A stretch of DNA of 64,000 bases from Hepsetus odoe (GCA_017165825.1 CM029378.1:20170682-20234681), one strand, 5' to 3'; positions 43,950 to 56,787 are shown, numbered from the stretch's first letter. The notes: generated from the letters alone by a model not told the origin. Numbers and translations are program-made.

Positions 43950-44050
43950 GGAGTAGTGGTGACCTAGTGGTTAGGGAATTGGTCCCAGGATTAGAAGGTT
44001 GTAGGACTAACTCCCTTTAAATAGCTGCCACTTGCTGTACAGTGTGTCTT
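43950..44050 (+). repeat. tRNA-derived SINE, family I, internally shortened
   Basis: GAGTAGTGGTGACCTAGTGG then TTAGGGAATTGGTCCCAGGA then a degraded B box region, jumping to AAATAGCTGCCACTTGCTGT. It ends where the 5S-like sequence begins. Confidence 0.7.
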
Positions 44051-44165
44051 GCTTATTGCCATACCACACTGAAAACGCCTGCTCTCGTCTGATGTCAGAA
44101 GTTAAACAGTGCAGGGCCTGGTTAGTACCTAGATTGGAGACAGCCCGTACCAGGTGCTGTAAGCT
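44051..44165 (+). pseudogene. 5S rRNA pseudogene
   Basis: It begins GCTTATTGCCATACCACACT and ends ACCAGGTGCTGTAAGCT, the two ends of vertebrate 5S rRNA. The internal control blocks are recognisable (GTTAAACAGTGC, GGGCCTGGTTAGTACCT, GATTGGAGAC). It is 115 bp against about 120 for a gene, with several substitutions and a short deletion in the last control block (GAGACAGCCCGTACC). It probably no longer supports ribosomal use. It lies exactly between two family I SINEs. Confidence 0.9.
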
Positions 44166-44372
44166 CAGGGCAGCAGTGTCCTAGTGGTTAGGGAATTGGC
44201 CCCAGGATCAGAAGGTCGTGGGTTTGAATCCCAGAACAGTAGGTTGTCCTGAGGTACCCTTGAGCACGGTACTATCCCCATCACTGCTCCTTGGGTGCTT
44301 TTAATAGCTGCCCCCTACTGCAAGTGTGTGAATGCATTAATGGGTTAAATGCAGAGATTTCTAAACGTTTCA
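44166..44372 (+). repeat. tRNA-derived SINE, family I, fused to the 5S pseudogene
   Basis: It begins one base after the 5S 3' end with CAGGGCAGCAGTGTCCTAGT, has the B box GGTTTGAATCC, the body GGTTGTCCTGAGGTACCCTT and the end GGGTTAAATGCAGAG. The tail gives way to Tc1-like sequence. Confidence 0.85.
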
Positions 44373-45132
44373 TAACTTGGCAGTGTGTAGAAAATGTTCC
44401 TGCTGATTAGTTTGGATGAATTTCTCTTTAAATTGTGTCCGTAGAGTTCAAAATGTATCCCGCTACCATCAAAAGTTACATCATCAATAAAGATAATTGA
44501 ACCTGTTCCAGATACAGACACGCAAGCCCAAGCCATGACAATACCCCCTCTGTGATTCACAGATGAGCTTGTATGCTTTGTTTCAGAAGAAAAATTATTA
44601 ATGCACACTTCAACTAACCATGTCTTTGGCAGAGATTAATCTTTGTCTCATCAGTCCAAAGTTTGTTGCAGTAATTATAACATCCTTTTGTACATGTACC
44701 TTATACATTTTTGTCAATTTCAACCCTGTGTGATTCTTACTGCTGATGAGAGGTCAGTGGATTGTGATCCTTCCTGCCCTGGAAAGGTTTTTCATAATGC
44801 CACTGACTATTGTTTTGTGGTTTTTCAGTACCACTTGCAATTCAATGGTCATCAGCTATTGTTGTTTTCCATTATAAGTTCATTTTCCACTAGTGATTTC
44901 CTTCTTTTTCGAAGGAAATTAAAGCTATACTGGCTGCAAAAAAAATGCAGCCTTTGAATTATTAACATTCAACTGAGAGGAGATAACAAGAGCAAAATAT
45001 AGTTTAAACAATCAATGTAACAGGATACACCTGTGTAACAACAAACATCTCATATTCATATTTTGATTTCAAACCCATACTTCTTCATTGCATAGCAAAA
45101 CGTTTTCCTAATACTTTTGAGAGGACTGTATT
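44373..45132 (-). pseudogene. Tc1-like transposase remnant
   Basis: The minus strand between about 44400 and 44610 encodes K-H-T-S-S-S-V, G-G-I-V-M-A-W-A-C and S-G-T-G-S-I-I-F-I-D-D-V-T, the conserved Tc1 transposase block ahead of the last catalytic residues, without a frame break over about 85 codons. The catalytic D-N-D-P-K-H block is not present. The far end near 45132 (TACTTTTGAGAGGACTGTA) looks like a Tc1-type terminus. It is dead and older than the SINEs. Confidence 0.75.
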
Positions 45133-45559
45133 TAGCATGGATCATTCAGATTTTGATTAGATTTGGTGACAAAGTTGTAGTGACTGTCTGAGTTGGCACA
45201 TTATGATGGTGTGAGAATGCTTTCACTGTTTCAGGACTGCTGAGAATGCCATTAATGTTTGAAGAACTGATTTGTCATGATAGTAATGAATTACTAATAA
45301 AATAAAATTTAAGTCCGTTGACCTGTTCTAATCACATGATTTTCTATAGTAATGGTAGCAGACTGACATGGAACTTGGTAAACGCTGATAATTTACACTG
45401 CCTTTGTTCTTTGTCTAATTAATCATCCAAAATGACCATATTTATGACATTTTTCAGATCATCTACCTACCATCTGAAACCTCCACTATAGTCCATTATA
45501 TATGGTCTTGTATGATGTTATGTCTTGCACTGTAATTATCTGCTGCTAAATATAGTGTT
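45133..45559. other. Non-coding stretch
   Basis: Nothing recognised. Confidence 0.4.
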
Positions 45560-45780
45560 TGCCATAATTATCACTAACTCTGCTCTCCTTCCTGTATTCA
45601 TCACTTATTTTTACCCAGCATTCTCTATACCACATTCATATGCATTGATGTTTTTGCACTACGTTCTGTACTGACTGGACAAATCATGTGTCGTATTACG
45701 TGCAGCACCATGGGCCTGGAGGAAAGTTGTTTCATTGTGTATTGGGTTGAAATGACAGTAAATCCTACTTGACTTGAATT
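45560..45780 (+). mobile_element. LINE 3' end with TTGAC tail (Rex1-like), second copy
   Basis: It shares GCAGCACCATGGGCCTGGAG, GTTGTTTCATTGTGTATTGG, TTGAAATGACAGTAAATCC and the final CTACTTGACTTGAA with the end at 4700-4850. No coding part remains. Confidence 0.65.
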
Positions 45781-45879
45781 TACAATTGTTAATATCTGAA
45801 TCGTTTACTTATAATGAACAGACAACGAAATATTAAGGGCAGTAGCCATCATACATGTATTTTAATTTTTGCCCCCAAA

Positions 45880-47035
45880 CCTTCCAATCGGAGCTGCCCC
45901 TCTAATATAATCATTCCCAATCCTGTCCATCCTAGTCACTCACAGTACAAATCTCTGCATTATCTCTAGATCCACCCTCATCAGTGCCACTGTCTTCAAC
46001 CTGTATAACATAGCTGGTCTCACTACCATCCTGTGAACTTTTCACTCTTGCTGGTACAATCACAGATCACACCTGCCACTCTTCTCCATCCATTCCAACC
46101 TTCCTGCACTCTCTTCTTCACCTCTCTTCCACACTCCCCATTACATTGAACTGTTGACCCCAAGTGTTTAAACTCTGCATCCTCATTCTGCTGTCCTTCC
46201 TTTCATTCACACTCACGTATTGTTACTTAGTCCTACTGACATTCATTCCTTTCCTCTATAGAGCGTCACCATCTTTCTCAGCACTGTCCTTCTGTCTAGC
46301 AAATCAGTAATTGTACTTTTCTCCCTCCTTAGTGCCCTAAGCATTCCTCTGCTTGTCTTCATACCTACCTATCACCTCCTCATCACCTCTATTGCCTTCA
46401 ATAACATGCCCATTAACGTCAGCACCAATCACCAGAATTTTTCTTTCTCCGCCATCTTTAAACCAACATGCAGAGCAAATGCACTAACATTTATTATCAC
46501 ACTTTTGATTACATACTCATCACTCCGAAACTCTTTTCACCTCCAACACACTATTGACATACCCCTCCTTCAAGATAACACCTACCCTATTTCTCCTCCC
46601 ATCAACACACCATGGTAAAACAATTTGAATCCACCTCCAGTACAACGGTCCTTACTCCCCTTCCATTAAGTCTCTTGTATACAATATGCCAACCTTTCTT
46701 TTCTCCACCTTATCAGATATTTCTCTCTATCAGTCAAGCTGCAAACATGGAAGGTTCCTAGCCATATTTTCACTCTCTTATATTTCCTTCTCTCCTCCTA
46801 CCTCCATGCCTTTCTCCTCTCATGTCTGGAGGTAATTTCTCCCAATGGCCAGATTCCACTGCTGGTGGTTGTTGTTAATCCAGGCCTCGGCCGATCCAGT
46901 ATGGAAAACTGTCTTGTTGTCTGCATATAGATTTGGCAAAAGTTTTACACTGGATGCCCTTCCTGACGTAAACCTTCCCATTTATCTGGAAAAAATACAA
47001 TGCCTTGCGCGTCCCTGATGGATGGCTTAATTACC
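45880..47035 (-). mobile_element. RTE-like LINE, copy 3, RT core deleted
   Basis: The minus strand matches copy 1 at its 5' end (46830-47035, with the block GGATCGGCCGAGGCCTGG) and across the endonuclease (46380-46830). It then jumps to the region after YADD (45880-46290) and stops short of the true 3' end, corresponding to about 29340 of copy 1. Multiple stops throughout. Confidence 0.78.
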
Positions 47036-47276
47036 ACACTGCATGACATCCCAAGTATATCTCTCATTTAGTAACCTAATCTCTTCTTATTTACACAGAT
47101 ATACAGAAACAGAAAATGCTAAAGGCCTTCGCAAAATGTGGCCTGCATGCCATTGTAGAAGATGTGAAGACTTGCCTGACAGAATGTTACTGTAAACCCA
47201 TCTCAATAAGAGAGAAATTTTTTTTTTTTTTTACTTCTTATCTAATAGCAAGTTTATTGTTTTTAATAGAACGTTC

Positions 47277-47600
47277 TCTCATTCACTCATAGCCCTTGTC
47301 CTAACTGGGGTCATGGAGGGGTGCGAAAGGTGGGGAAACACCCTGGAAAGGTTGCCAAACCATTGCAGAGCGGATACACAAACACACTCACACACCTATG
47401 GGAAATTTAACTTCTCCAATCCACCTGAAGTGCATATATTTGGATGGAGAGAGCAAACTGGAGATCCCAGAGCAAACCCACACAGACACGGTAGGAACAT
47501 GCAAACTTCGTAAAGAAAGGACCTTTACAGCCCTGTTTGGGAACTGAACCCAGGACAGCACAACCCAGTGTATAGACTTTTGGCTCTTGTTCTACTAGGA
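47277..47600 (-). repeat. Family III repeat, minus strand
   Basis: Read in reverse it has the ordered blocks of family III: a degenerate B-box region (GGTTCAGTTCCC), GTTTGCATGTTCC, GTGGGTTTGCTCTGGGATC, the linker, and CCATGACCCCAGTTAGGACA. An incidental open frame overlies it. Confidence 0.7.
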
Positions 47601-48375
47601 ATGTTACCGTGGTATGCATTCCATAATCATCCACAAGTTAATCTAGCAGTGCATTTACATTTTCTCTGTTAAGCTAATATTTTGCATTTGTTCTTTAATT
47701 ACTGTCATTCTACCACAGCTCAGGTTTTCCTTATTTATTTACTGTCCATGATTTACCCATGAGTTTCAAATGTTCAAACTCTAAATCTTCTGAAACAGTT
47801 CAAAATGTGCTTTATTCACAATCCTGTTTTTCAGCAATCTGTGATACTACTGACTGGCTCCTCTTCCTGCACATCTCAGTGTTTCTGTATAAAAATAGAA
47901 TATTAAAGTGAATTGCTAATTTTAGTGAAAATGTAGATCTTTTTCTAAAGTTGTGGCTCGTGACAGAAGGGGCTGCAGTGCTGATGTTATGTCTCCTGTG
48001 ACTTGATTGGTTCTGGATCATGGCTGAGTATAGCTAAAACTGAGTTTTTTTGCATATTAGAAAAAGTGATAGAAACACTTATATCTGACAAATGTCATTT
48101 TCCCTGTTTAGTGGTTTTGGCAAACTTGAAATGCTGAAATAGTACAGAACAAAGGATGGGGGGGGGGGTTCTGGTGGGCTGTGTGCTTTGCTACTATTTT
48201 CATTTTACCATTTGAAAGATATAGAATGGCATGCATTTTCAGCTCATTTGTGCATGTGATTCTGAGCATGAGGCAAAAAATTCAATTTTGTATCTTTTAT
48301 TCGGGATGTTCAGATTTCCTACCACAGAATTCCACAAGCAGTGCAAGCACAAGCATCTCCTTCACAGTAAGAAAC
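47601..48375. other. Non-coding stretch
   Basis: A G-run (about nine) near 48160. No gene or repeat family recognised. Confidence 0.4.
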
Positions 48376-48404
48376 ACAAACACACATGTGCACGCACACA
48401 CACA

Positions 48405-48453
<49 letters not shown>

Positions 48454-48460
48454 ACACAGC
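48376..48460. repeat. (CA)n microsatellite
   Basis: About 80 bases of CA repeats with minor interruptions. Open frames across it (Thr-His or Val-Cys runs) are artefacts. Confidence 0.97.
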
Positions 48461-48524
48461 ATGAAGGTAGCAGACACTTCATACCACCTCTTTCCTCCCT
48501 TACACTTTTTGTGTGCAACAAAGC

Positions 48525-48528
<4 letters not shown>

Positions 48529-48584
<56 letters not shown>
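48529..48584. repeat. (GA)n microsatellite
   Basis: An uninterrupted run of about 28 GA units, 70 bp downstream of the CA tract. Confidence 0.97.
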
Positions 48585-48588
<4 letters not shown>

Positions 48589-48589
48589 T

Positions 48590-50139
48590 TTGGCCATTGA
48601 TTAAGTGTGTGGGTAAGCTCTAGCCCCCACAGCTCATTTTGCTTCTCAGTCTCAGTGGAGGAATCTAGAGCAGATAATGTCCCCAAAGCTAGCCTGGCAG
48701 GGCATCTCACCATCACAGCACAGGGACCACACTGAATACATGGACCAGAACTACAGTCCAGCCAATCCTCACATTGACTCACATAGCATAGTGGTGCCAA
48801 GCAAAACACAGAAATAAATAAATTATGTGAAAGCACCTCATGATTATCAGATAGTATGTTGTGAAAATGATACATGATTCATTCATCTTTCAGCTTATTC
48901 TAAACAGCCTCACAGGGGTGGTGGAGCCCAATGCTTTTAGGCTGGAAGGAGGAGAAACTTGGCGTTCCTTCACAGCGTTAATACACAGCTAAACACAGTC
49001 AGATTCAGCATATCACTTTCATATCGCCTAAAAAATATCCAGTCATGCTGTCATCAGTGAAGGTGGAGGTAGATGACAAATTACATTGACAAAGATGCAC
49101 ATGTTTGATGTAAACATCATACACATATAACATTAATATCTAGATTTGGTTCAGTTTTGGTGAAAAACTGGAAGGCCTAATCGTGGATGACATGTGCAAC
49201 TGAGGATTGCAGTAAATTCAGCTTCATCAGTGATGTTTTATTCATTAGAACTTGCTTCCCTTTCCTGAATCCAATGGGAACCCCTGAATTGTATTATTTC
49301 CTGGAGTCACCAAGAATAAAATAACCAAGGGTGGCAATAACATATTCACCATGTTATGTATAATAAAATATTTGTTCTCATTTGGTGAGTGTGGTTAAGG
49401 TCACATCAAGTGTCTCCACTGGTCATTTTTAGCAAGTGTAGAAGTGTTTGTGACGGTTTATTAGGCATTAAATGGTTGTAGAAAGCCAATGTTATGCCTT
49501 ATAGAGTTCCCATAAAAACTGCTGCCTGGTGGTGCCCTCACAATGGAGAAATTGAGACTGTTGTATGGCTGCATGGATACTCCATATTCATCCTAAACAT
49601 ACAAAGCTTTTAGCACAATAAAAGAATAATTCACAAAATTGCTCAGTCATTTTAAGCAATGCTATAAGAGGTTCTTTGTCATACTCAATGTCTGCTTACC
49701 AAATCTGACAGGCCAAGTCTGTAAATTATGTATAAAAATGATTTATTTTCGGTATTGCGACCAATGCACAATAAGGTAAGGTACAGGACTGTTCATAATC
49801 CATTATAGACCAGATGACAGTATGCCTGCAAATTTATTTGATTCCAAAATGATTCTGTGGAGGGATCCAATAAAAAGCTCCTTTGAAGTTTCAATACAAT
49901 CGTGATTCTATTGAAATGCAATTACCTTCACCTTACAGAAATGTATATATTTTTTTGTTCCAAGAAATGTAGTCCTTTAGTATTAGGCCTTGAGGGATTG
50001 TCTCTTCTCTATTATTATATCCAACCCTCATCCATTTGAAATCTCCTAATGTGGGCTTAAATTGAATTGAAAAGTAGTAGGCCTACACAAAAAAAGTGAT
50101 CCTGATTCTGGTTCAGAATATGTTCCTTCTGGGAACCAT
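48590..50139. other. Non-coding stretch
   Basis: No gene, RNA or repeat family that I can support. Confidence 0.45.
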
Positions 50140-50398
50140 GCAACCGCACACTGTGGCCTAGTGGTTAGGGAGTTGGTCCCAGGATCAGAAGATTATGGGT
50201 TTGAATCCCAGACCAGTAGGTTGCCCTAAGGTACCCTTGAGCAAGGTACCGTCCCCGTCACTGCTCCCTGGGCGCTTTCAATAGTTGCCCCCCTGCTGCA
50301 CGTGTTTGTGTGTATGGGTAAAATGCAGAGGTGTAATTTTGTTGCGGTTGTGCTGTGTTTCACAATCATGAGAATAGTCACTTTCACTTCACTTAAAG
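50140..50398 (+). repeat. tRNA-derived SINE, family I
   Basis: TGTGGCCTAGTGGTTAGGG (A box), GGTTTGAATCC (B box), AGGTTGCCCTAAGGTACCCT, CTTGAGCAAGGTACCGTCC, then a tail ending AATAGTCACTTTCACTTCAC. It is followed by sequence shared with 43367-43575. Confidence 0.88.
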
Positions 50399-50426
50399 AA
50401 CATTGTCAAGGCTTTAGCTGAAGAAA

Positions 50427-50545
50427 AACCAGGATGGTTAAATTCTGTCTGTAGTAAGATCTCAGAAAACCAAATCGACCCACATGTTTAGTTGGGGTAG
50501 ATTATTTTGAAATGTAATCAGCGAATAAAAATAACATGACAATTA
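50427..50545 (+). repeat. Post-SINE flank shared with 43367-43575
   Basis: The same ordered blocks as at 43367, lacking the ~76-bp segment after TAAGAT and shortened between AAATC and CCACATG. Confidence 0.88.
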
Positions 50546-53500
50546 TCTACTTTAAAGGAACAGTCCAGTTACTAATTGCTTTCATAAAGTACATAAAAAA
50601 AATGTTTTCACATAACTACAGTACTAAGTTCAACAGGATTAATAGGATAATTAAAATGTTTAAATTGCACCTGCTACATTTGCATCATGATGCACAAGAA
50701 TAAAACGCTTCCACCTTCTGAAAGCATAATGCCCTTAGCAGGAACATTACAAGCCAAGAAATTTGTCCACCAATCCTGGTGACCAATCGTGGTATCGTCT
50801 TAGCCTGTGAATAGATTGCTGTTACAGCAGATTTGTGAGGACTGAGGAATGGTCCTCTTATCTAAATATCTGTTGGTAAGCAAAAAAGGGAAGATTTATG
50901 TTCTTATGTACAAAAACAAAAAGGCTCCCAGTCTCACCGTTTAACAATGGCTTCTTCCATTCCACTGGCCCTAAGGCTTATGAATTTAGACTAATCCAAA
51001 CCATCCAAGTGAACTACTCAATAATGCAACCTGGATTTGTTTAAAGCAAGGTTATCTTCTACTAAAGCACACTGTAATGGTGTTGCACAAATTCTTTGTT
51101 TTTCCTTGATTTTTTACAAAGAAATGATTTAAATGGCATCTGTCATCAAAGAAATTATTTGTTGTGCTTGTTGGAATCCCCAGCTAAAATGGTCAATTGT
51201 GTCAAGAAATTCATTTGAGTGAGTGAAGTTCTATCCTGCTGAATATAACATACATAGACTTCATTATCATATGACTGAATGCTGGGAAATGGATTACAAC
51301 AGCTGCAATCACCTCATATTGTCTTACAACAATGCACCCGTTGCTCTGTAATGTATGAGTTATTATATTCTGATTGAATATTCATATTTATTGAAAATGG
51401 CATAGTTAATAAACATCTTTACACATACAATGAGAATAATCTCATACACTGTCATAGGGCAAAGGATTTCAAATGCTATACATTCAACAATAACAGTTTT
51501 GGATATTACACATTTTATTTCACTGCTAAATGATTAATACCTTTGAATGTATCACTGATATATCTTACATGCGGAAAGCCCACTACCAACCACAACAATC
51601 TGCCAAAAACAGCGTGATCATTGACTCCTACTGAGTGCAAGAGAATTTTTCTGTTGTTTTATTCTATTGCAATTTAGCATCACTTCTTTTACATATTTAC
51701 ATATAAACCTACAGCGTCCAGAGCATTTTGTGAAAAAGAAATTATAATTTCTTGGTGTATTATATAAATATAAAACTTGAGAAATACAAATCTTGAGAGA
51801 CCTTCAGCAACTAGGCCTCATCATGTGAGGTGCAGCAAGCATGTACATTATCAGAAAAGATACACCGCATTAAACATAAAGCCTTTGCTTTCCTAAATGC
51901 ATTGCAAAAAATGAGACTAATTGAGTTGGCCTTGAAAAAAAAAACAATTAAGGTTGATAAAATAGTCTTGATGAACCAATATACACCAGAGATATAAGTC
52001 CTTCATCACACTTTTCCACCTCTTGAGGAACAGTGGATCTTGTTTATATGTTTGCTTATGCTGGCTTTAAGCGTTGCCCTTGACCCTTTATAGCTAGGCC
52101 TTTAGTACAGCATTCCATGGCCTAGGCCCTTCTGTCATTTTTTGACCTTGTGTTTTGTGCCTGCCATTTCTTAATAAACTCTCCACACTAGCTAGCTACA
52201 TCCTTTTGTTAGATGCCCATCAAAGAATGTCATATCTGATTGCTATTCAGCATTCCAGTGGATCTTTGCCAAAGAGCTTTAATATGTTAGTGTTTTCTAT
52301 TCCTTGGTAAAAGCATCAGCTGCAAAAGAATAACTGAAATAATCTAGCATTAGTAGGTCAATGAATCACTGTATATCTTTGGGGCTGGAAGATTTCAAAG
52401 GACTGAAAAAAAAGGTAATGAATAAAAAAAGTTTCCTTTTCTATGTATCCTTTTCTTAGACTTTAATCACGTAGCTTCTAACAGCCTACTGATGCAGAGT
52501 GCTAAACAGAGCAGGTTTAAATGAACAAACCTAATTATCAAGCACTTCATGGGTGAGTTATTAGCAGGGATCCTTTTTGTCCTTTTCTCATTCTGTTGAG
52601 CTCTGTGTTAAAACATACACTCACAAATTGGGAAAATCAATCATGTTTGTCTAAAGAATAGGTAACCTCCATTTTCTTTGCTGTGTTAAGTAGCACCATG
52701 TTCCCTATGAGGTTTGTCCAATTCCACTGTCAGGAACAGGGAACATTTTTGTTCTTCAGTTACTGAAACCTCCCAAAAGCAGCAATGGTGCAGAGAAGGA
52801 TGGATTCCCTTTTTTTTACAAGCTTGGACTTGTAAAGATGCTTTACAACAATGCAAGTGAAAAAAAAAAATTGTATATAGATAAAATTGACTTGACTTGA
52901 ATAAATGATCACCAGCTTTTCTCTTAGACATCCTCCACCCTGCTGGTTTCACATCCAACCTAGATCCAACCCAGCTCATTCAGATCATGAAGGTCTTAGA
53001 TAAACAAATGGATCAGGTTGGGTCAATAAGGGTCTGCAGGACGGTTAATCTCCAGGTGCAGGATTAATAACAGCGTGTGTAGTGATTGCAGGTTTATTTT
53101 CCCACTGCGACAGGCAGGATTGCCTATTTTGTTAGTTGATTGCGCAGTTATATGTTGTTTTCCAAGTCATGAAAACACTAGATATATGTGCATCCAGGCA
53201 TAAAAACTGCAGCTGTTTATAATGGCACATTTTAAAACAAAATGTTCTAAAGAAAATGCGTATATCCACCATGCAGTGAACCATAAGATTTTCTCAGTCT
53301 TTTTTTTTTTTACAAATAAAAGCACATGCTTAGATGAAGCCCAGAGGGTTTTGACATCAAATTTGTATTCTCACAGGCAATTTCAATTTTCATGGCTTAT
53401 ATTGACAGTTTTACTCTGAACAGTTTTTTGGGAAAAAAAAATATCTTTGGATGTAAATGCTAGTGAAGTAATAAGTGAAAAACATTAGTACATGAAGTTT

Positions 53501-54944
53501 TTCTCTCATTCTACACCTTTTACCATGCTTGAGCCAAATTTCTATACAGCTTTATACTAGCCTCCCGACTAGCTACTGTGAAAACAGTAATGGATTAAAC
53601 CAGAGGCATGGCAGAAAGAACTGGGAAAATAAGCCTCAGTAACCAGCTTGATTAAAAATAACGAGAGCCCTTCTGTCTGCAATAACAATGACAGTTTCAA
53701 GGTTGAAGAGACCATTAGTGAGATTTGTGGTTGTATCCTCACACTCCTAAAATATCTATTCCTTACACATTCTTTGTTTGCTAGTCATGGCTGACACAGT
53801 GTGGATGTCTTCACTAGTAAGGGATATAAAGAGTTTTAGTAAATATTGGATAAATGGTGCTACCATGATATCATACATGTAGTTTTGTGTAGCTGCGAGC
53901 TGAAGCCTCACCTGGCTGCCATGGAGATTTCACAGCTGCCTGCTTCTGAGAATAAGGACGTATGAATATGTATGCAAGAGGGCTGATGATTCTGATGAAG
54001 CAAGACAAGGTTGGCTCTCAGCTGTTCATGCATGTCTCTACCTGCGTTTTTTTCCATATGACCAGAGGGAGCGCTTTCACAACGAGCATTTTGGTTCAGT
54101 CACACCATGTTTAAGTCATGGCGCTGAAGAGCGGCATACACTCTTGGCTTTATCACACCATGACGTCCTTGTAAAAGGATCACTCTGGAAAAAAAAAAGC
54201 CTCCTGTTAGAGAAGTAATTTGGGTTCCCATTGATGGGGCTAGACCTCACCTTTTATGCAAGCTCCAATAAACCCCTTCGCATAATTTTCTAGTTGGTGC
54301 TGGATCTCTTATATAAATAAATGTAACTCTCTGCTTATGGTCTAACTGGGGTTCCCCAGCTGAAAAGAAAGTGCAAAAGCTTGGTTATGTAATTGGATTA
54401 GGCTGGGGTCAAGCACTGTGTGAAGCACGCTTCTTCTCCATAAATACAGGATTTTACTTAAAACTGTTTATCTGTAAAACAGCTTGATGTGTGTGAAGGC
54501 TTGAAAAAGTGAATTTGCAGACAATGTATGTGGTAAGGGTAGACATACTTGAAATCAGAGGCACAGAGAATTCAAAAAGAAATCTTGCAACATTGTTATA
54601 CACATGTAATGTTTTCATTCTTATTGTTTCTGTCCATCTTAAAAGTGTATAAAGCATCTGCATAATTTGACCTATTGAGAGTCATTCAGAGTGGTTATCT
54701 TCTAAATGGTTCAGAGTAGAGAAATTTCAAAATTCTTTACAGTGGCAGTGATAGGAACCAGAGGTCATGATGACTGCAGTTTATGAAAGATCATTGTGCT
54801 TACTATCCAGAATAACCAGTGAATCTTCAAATGTTTAATATGTAATATTGGCATTGGGAAAATATGTAATATTGGCATTGGGAGTACTGCATGAACCTCT
54901 CTACTATCAATTTATTTAAAAAAAACAAAACAAAAACAGTTGCA
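50546..54944. other. Long non-coding stretch
   Basis: No gene recognised. A short LINE-tail-like run (TTGACTTGACTTGA) lies near 52888-52901 and a small tandem duplication at 54836-54883. Open frames are short and featureless. Confidence 0.45.
54836..54883 (+). repeat. Two-copy 23-bp tandem duplication
   Basis: ATATGTAATATTGGCATTGG occurs twice back to back, with only AAA/GA differences at the junction. Confidence 0.85.
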
Positions 54945-55045
54945 TCACAGCAAGAAGGTCCTGGAGTAGCTATGGGTACTCTCTGTGTGGTGTTTGCATG
55001 TCTGTGTGAGATTCTTCCATGTTCTCGAGTTTCTCCCTACAGTGC
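54945..55045 (+). repeat. Family III repeat fragment
   Basis: CATCACAGCAAGAAGGTCCT (head), GTGTGGTGTTTGCATGTCTG and TTCTCGAGTTTCTCCCTAC match the head and core of family III; the rest is missing. Confidence 0.6.
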
Positions 55046-56515
55046 AAAACATGCCAATCAGCATGTTGAATTGCTCGGCTATAGCTTGCTGATCTGTTAT
55101 TTGCCAAAGACAAACTCAATTTTTCACCACGACTCAAATCTCAAAGTTGCTCAAATCATGTATGAATGCTTTAGACCAAAACCTTAAATCTTAATATGTC
55201 AATGTTTAGGTGTCAAATCAATGTTTTAAGTGTCAGGCAATGTATTTTTAACCAAAAGCTTTCTGTGTGCTTTTAGTGCTAGTAAACACTTTAGACGACT
55301 GGTTTCTGTCATTATCACTGTGGTAAGTTCTGACTTGAGACTGGATGACATTTTTTCACTTCTAAATGACACAAATATGCACTCTTGAATTAATTGTTGA
55401 GGATGTGGTATTACAGCTCAACTGAATTCAGTTCAGTTTTTTTTCTTTTTATGAAGTCTTCTTGATTCTATTCTTCTGAATAGTAAATAAACTAAAACTA
55501 TTAAAGGTCAATAGAGATAAGAGATGAAAGGCACAGCAAAGGCAGATAAGCTATCAGGCCATTTAACCTTGACTCCACTGGAATCAGCATAATCAATTTG
55601 ACCTTTAATACATGGGTTTTGCATACATTAATCATTTCTGTTGATTTGCTTTTTAAGGAAAGAAAATTCTCATCTCTTCTTCATGCACACTGCATCTCGT
55701 TTAATTTAACTTCTCCATGGAGAGGCCATGAAAGAGCAACAACTGAGCAAAAAAAAAAAAGGTTTCTTCTGGGTTAAGGTTACATAATAATTTTAACTGA
55801 GGGTTATTGGACACATTTTGGTAATGTTTCTGGTTTTATTTGACTAATAAGTTTAATTTTATCGTTTCTAAGCTCCATTTTGATGAGTGTTTTTCTGTGG
55901 CATCTGTTCCATGGGGGATCCCTCAGCTGGGCATTGTCTGTCATTAAGCTAGAGATTACTTAGGCTCCTCATGATGGAGCTTCAAAATATCTACATTTTG
56001 TTTCCTTAGTGCCTCTAGACTGCAGTGTAACTACCTCCAGGGGGAGAATGCCTGCTAGCCTTGTTAACCGCAGCTTCCCAGACATCCCTCTCCCTGTCTC
56101 CCTTCCTCAAATCCTGAGACTAGAGATAATCCCCACACATGAGTCACACTTATGTGAGCATGTAAACCGCTGGAGAAGGCGGTGTGATGCGCCTTAGCCC
56201 TACTCTTCCTTGCAGACAGAATCCTGTATTTTTTTGTCTTGCTTCATTTTTTTAAATAAATGGTTCTTTGCTTTAGGAGTAGTGTTCTAGGAAAACCCTA
56301 GGTAAAGATGGTTTTAAGTGCCATATCTGTAAAAGAGAAATGCAATTGTGGAGAACCTTTTTAAAGATTGAAGAACAGTTCTTTAATCTTTAAAGTGGTT
56401 CTTCACACTCACATTTCTAATTTAAATAGCTTTTAAACAAACCATGCTTTTAAATGTTCTTTAGAGAAACAAAAGTTTTGGCATTGCTCCAAAGAACCCA
56501 TTTTGGCCCCTTTTA
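55046..56515. other. Non-coding stretch
   Basis: No recognised gene or element. Confidence 0.45.
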
Positions 56516-56517
56516 AG

Positions 56518-56768
56518 GTCTTCTTCTTCTTCTTCTTCTTCTTTCAGCTTCGCCTGTTATGGGTTGCCACAATGGATCAACCATCTCCATTTCTTCCTTT
56601 CCTCTGCATTTTCAAATCAAGGCAAATCAACTGCCTGCATGTCCCCTCTCACAAAGTCTATAAACCTCCTCTTTGGTCTTCTTCTTTTCCTCTTTTCTGG
56701 CAACTCCATCCTCAACATCAGTCTCCCAATATAATCCTCATCTCTCCTCTAAACAAACATCGTAAGGT
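56518..56768 (-). mobile_element. RTE-like LINE 3' fragment, copy 5
   Basis: The minus strand gives the RTE C-terminal coding block (AGGAAAAGAAGAAGACCAAA, encoding R-K-R-R-R-P-K) and the 3' UTR with its AAG tail, corresponding to about 29420-29620 of copy 1. Strongly 5'-truncated. Confidence 0.8.
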
Positions 56769-56787
56769 TTGACCCATGTCTCTAGTG

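Noticed and set aside
44051..44165. Functional 5S rRNA gene
   Set aside because: Multiple substitutions and a deletion in the internal control region, and no terminating T-run directly after it.
48181..48875. Open frames up to 192 codons around 48.3-48.9 kb
   Set aside because: They derive from (CA)n and (GA)n tracts (Thr-His, Val-Cys, Glu-Arg, Leu-Ser runs).
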